Shown piece by piece: positions 61,463 to 64,000 of a DNA stretch of 64,000 nt. How positions within the stretch are numbered: the first letter of the stretch is position 1; each line of letters begins with the position of its first letter. The notes below the pieces were generated by a model. That model was not told the origin of the DNA and searched no databases. It saw nothing but the letters and a program-made list of their open reading frames with translations. A program made the translations under genes and the position numbers. The DNA comes from Triops longicaudatus (Eukaryota; Arthropoda; Branchiopoda; Notostraca; Triopsidae), in NCBI GenBank assembly GCA_022885665.1, contig JAGQDJ010000202.1, forward strand, positions 682,001-746,000, given 5' to 3'.

Positions 61463-64000
61463 GTAAAGCACCAAGGAAGGCAGATACCCTTATACTTGGG
61501 TAATATCACGTCGGGGGTTGGCAGGGAAGCTTTAGTTCTTGGTCAGCTACGGGGGGGTGAACCATCTCATTTGCGTATTTACTAAGACAGGAGACGGAAA
61601 ACCGTCAAAGAGAAAACAGAAGACCTGCGGAGAAAGGACTTGGAGCTAAGGCAGGTGAAGAAGACGAGTTTTTAATAGCCTTTCACGACTCGAGAATGGA
61701 TTCTTGAAAAACATCTTCATTCAGTAACAATCATCGGTGTATACATTATGCAAATCTAATGGGTTTATTAAGGTTATGGGAGACTTCTATTGGTTTAATA
61801 GCTTAATAGGTTTGGCTTTAATTGGATGCTTGACTATTTTTCTTTAACAGTGCCTTCATGTCAGGGGTGACGTAGTGCTGGTACAAAAAAGTCTTGAATA
61901 CCCTTTTTCAACCTTAGGTGAGAGATCTAGAAAGGGAAAGTCGGAGTAGGCTTAGCGTCAGAGTGAAGAGTGCACTATCTTTCTTGTGAAGTCTTTTTTC
62001 CTTTCGTATCATTAAGTGTGGAAAACAGGACAAAAACTGCGTGACTTCCTTTTCACGTTGCGAAACCATTAGGCAAAATGTGTGTTTTGTCTACAGAATA
62101 ATAGCTCCGGTAGGAAAAGTCCCCTTTTCATTAGGACGACAGCGCAGGATAATTACGACTTTCAAGCTTTAAGCTTCGCGCTGTTATTTTTAAAGAAAAT
62201 GTATTTTATTTGGTTTGGTGCTATTTTCCGGAATTATTGTACTCAATGCGCTAGGCTTTGTTTTCACTGAAGAATCAAAATGAGTTACATGACAAAAAGT
62301 ATGGCATGTATTCCTTGTTGAATTTCAGCTTTTCTGATTTTAGTCGCGTAAGGTCAAAGTTTTGCGTGAATAGTGAGAGTGTGCGGAGTTCGGGACTGCG
62401 TTATAGCGAATTTACATCGAGCTCGCATAAGTCGCGATTGTGTTGCAGTTTATGGTCTATTGTGTAAGGATTATCTTTCTATTTTTTATGGTTTTATCTC
62501 CCATCACCAGAAGCGCTAACTTATAGCATGTTGCATACATACTAAGTGGGGCGTTTTTTGTGTGTGTATTTTAAGCTTACAGAACCTTGTAATTAAGAAA
62601 ACTCTGACTATAGGCCAAAAAAATGCCCTGAAAGGCAAATCAGGGGTTGAGTTCCTGGATTCTTAGAATTTCCAACACGCATATCATAATTTCCATGCTT
62701 GATAAGTTATTAGATGTTTTCAAGAATGCTAAGGACACGACAGTCCCTGCATGCCACTTTTAGCTTCTCTCCTTTTTTTTTTTGTTGGCCTTCTTTTGTA
62801 GCTCAGTTCTGGAAAGAAAAGAAGGGAAGTAAAAAAAACCCTACGCAGAGACTAATTTGGCCTAATTAGCATATTCACAATGCCAGTTTCCTGATCTTTA
62901 TCTCGTTGTGTTATCCTTTTCTGGTTTTTAATGTCTCACGTGGCAATGAGAGTGGTAGAAATGAAGTGGTGTAGTCTTGCAAGGTTCCAGAAGACAAACG
63001 AACTGGAACTTGAAAGATTCGGTTAGACAGGGAACGCTTAACTTTATGATTCCAAAATAGCTATGATTCCCAGGTGAAAATGAGGACGTTGGTACATTAG
63101 CAGGTTTTGGAGAGGATCTGCTTGAATTCCTTTGGTGAATGTGTGGTTACGTCTTGTAACTTTGCTCCACCGTGCTTGAACCCTTTGCTCCGCTTATCTC
63201 CACCGTGTTCTTTGTAATTATGGTGCTTAACCTTACCTTATTCAGTGCATGGAGTGTGTGTAATCATACTGTTATATAAAGTGCAAAGATCCAGGAAGGA
63301 AGCTTATGTGCACTTTCCCGCTAGATATCCATGGAAAGAGGTTAACTATTTACCTAATTGGAGTCAATTTTCTCTTAGGTAACGTTTCGCCTTCTTGCTG
63401 CCAATCTGTTGCTGACGTCATAATGGCAAATCCGTGGAGAACTCTGTTAAGTGAGTATATTTGTTGTTAATTCCTGCTTGTGTTTGTGAGGTGTAACCAG
63501 AATTTTTCCCAGCCTTACTCGCATAGTTTTATCAACATTTTTCATCTTGCGTTCGGTGTGTTTCAATTAAAACTTGAAGTAAAAGCTTTTGTGATGTAAT
63601 CGCTTTCGTCCAGCTAGATTTGCCTTATTTTTCGGATATGATTTCGAAAGACGTTAAAGTTTCAACCAAGTGTGCAGTGCTGTTAATGTTGGGTGCTCTG
63701 AAGTTCTTAGGACAAGGAGGCCAGTTTTCTCCTTGTTTTCCAGTTTGAAACGAAACTTTCTCGCATATATAAACGTACGTAATGGTGCGTATCCTTCAGG
63801 AACGATACAAAAGAACCTTTGGTGGGACTATGGTTCGTAGGGTCCACGTTTCTTTTCTTCCAGCTCGTTCGTATAAGCTATTCTTAGTGTTCTTTTTTGT
63901 CATAAAATCATTTGTAACGCAGGTTTGAAAAGCTCTCTGACCGGTTATTCTTGTTGGAAGGTGGTAGTTCCAAGGGGCGGGGATTTTTCGGGCGTTCCAA
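61463..64000. other. Intron or intergenic sequence with one possible first exon
   Basis: No recognised coding exon. At 63423-63450 an ATG opens MANPWRTLL and meets a consensus donor (A/GTGAGT), only 2 bases after a TGACGTCA site at 63413-63420. This could be the first coding exon of a gene continuing to the right, or chance. Confidence 0.3.

Overview
This is nuclear DNA from an animal, most likely an arthropod. Genes are cut into many GT-AG exons, introns and spacers are AT-rich, and homopolymers, microsatellites and small DNA-transposon remnants are common. The arthropod call rests mainly on the Patched protein: its cytoplasmic tail keeps short motifs that I recall from Drosophila Ptc (DRISTP, LTTITEE, IVVQPEV, TTKVTATA). 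The species cannot be named from this window. I rebuilt exon structures by joining open frames at splice sites of matching phase, guided by family motifs; no alignment was run.

Layout: (1) 1963-14209, + strand: the last 13 exons of patched; its 5' exons lie before the window. (2) 16918-19205, - strand: seven exons of a nicotinic acetylcholine receptor alpha-type subunit, convergent with patched; the first exon was not found. (3) 25783-28019, - strand: a complete nine-exon alkylglycerol monooxygenase. (4) 30182-42399, - strand: three complete DEG/ENaC sodium-channel genes in head-to-tail tandem, each with eight exons of nearly identical length and phase. Their introns hold a Tigger/pogo-like element and two MITE-like elements. 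(5) 42892-49288, + strand: a complete nine-exon gene for a 676-residue secreted, heavily N-glycosylated protein of a family I do not recognise, divergent from the third channel gene across only about 490 bp. (6) About 53.8-61.5 kb, + strand: isolated coding-like blocks, two needing a frameshift, possibly a decayed or mis-sequenced relative of the gene in (5). The remainder is intergenic or intronic.

The genes do not form one pathway. Patched receives Hedgehog. The receptor and the channels are membrane cation channels of excitable or sensory cells. The monooxygenase cleaves ether lipids. The parts most worth follow-up are the channel array and the unknown secreted gene beside it.
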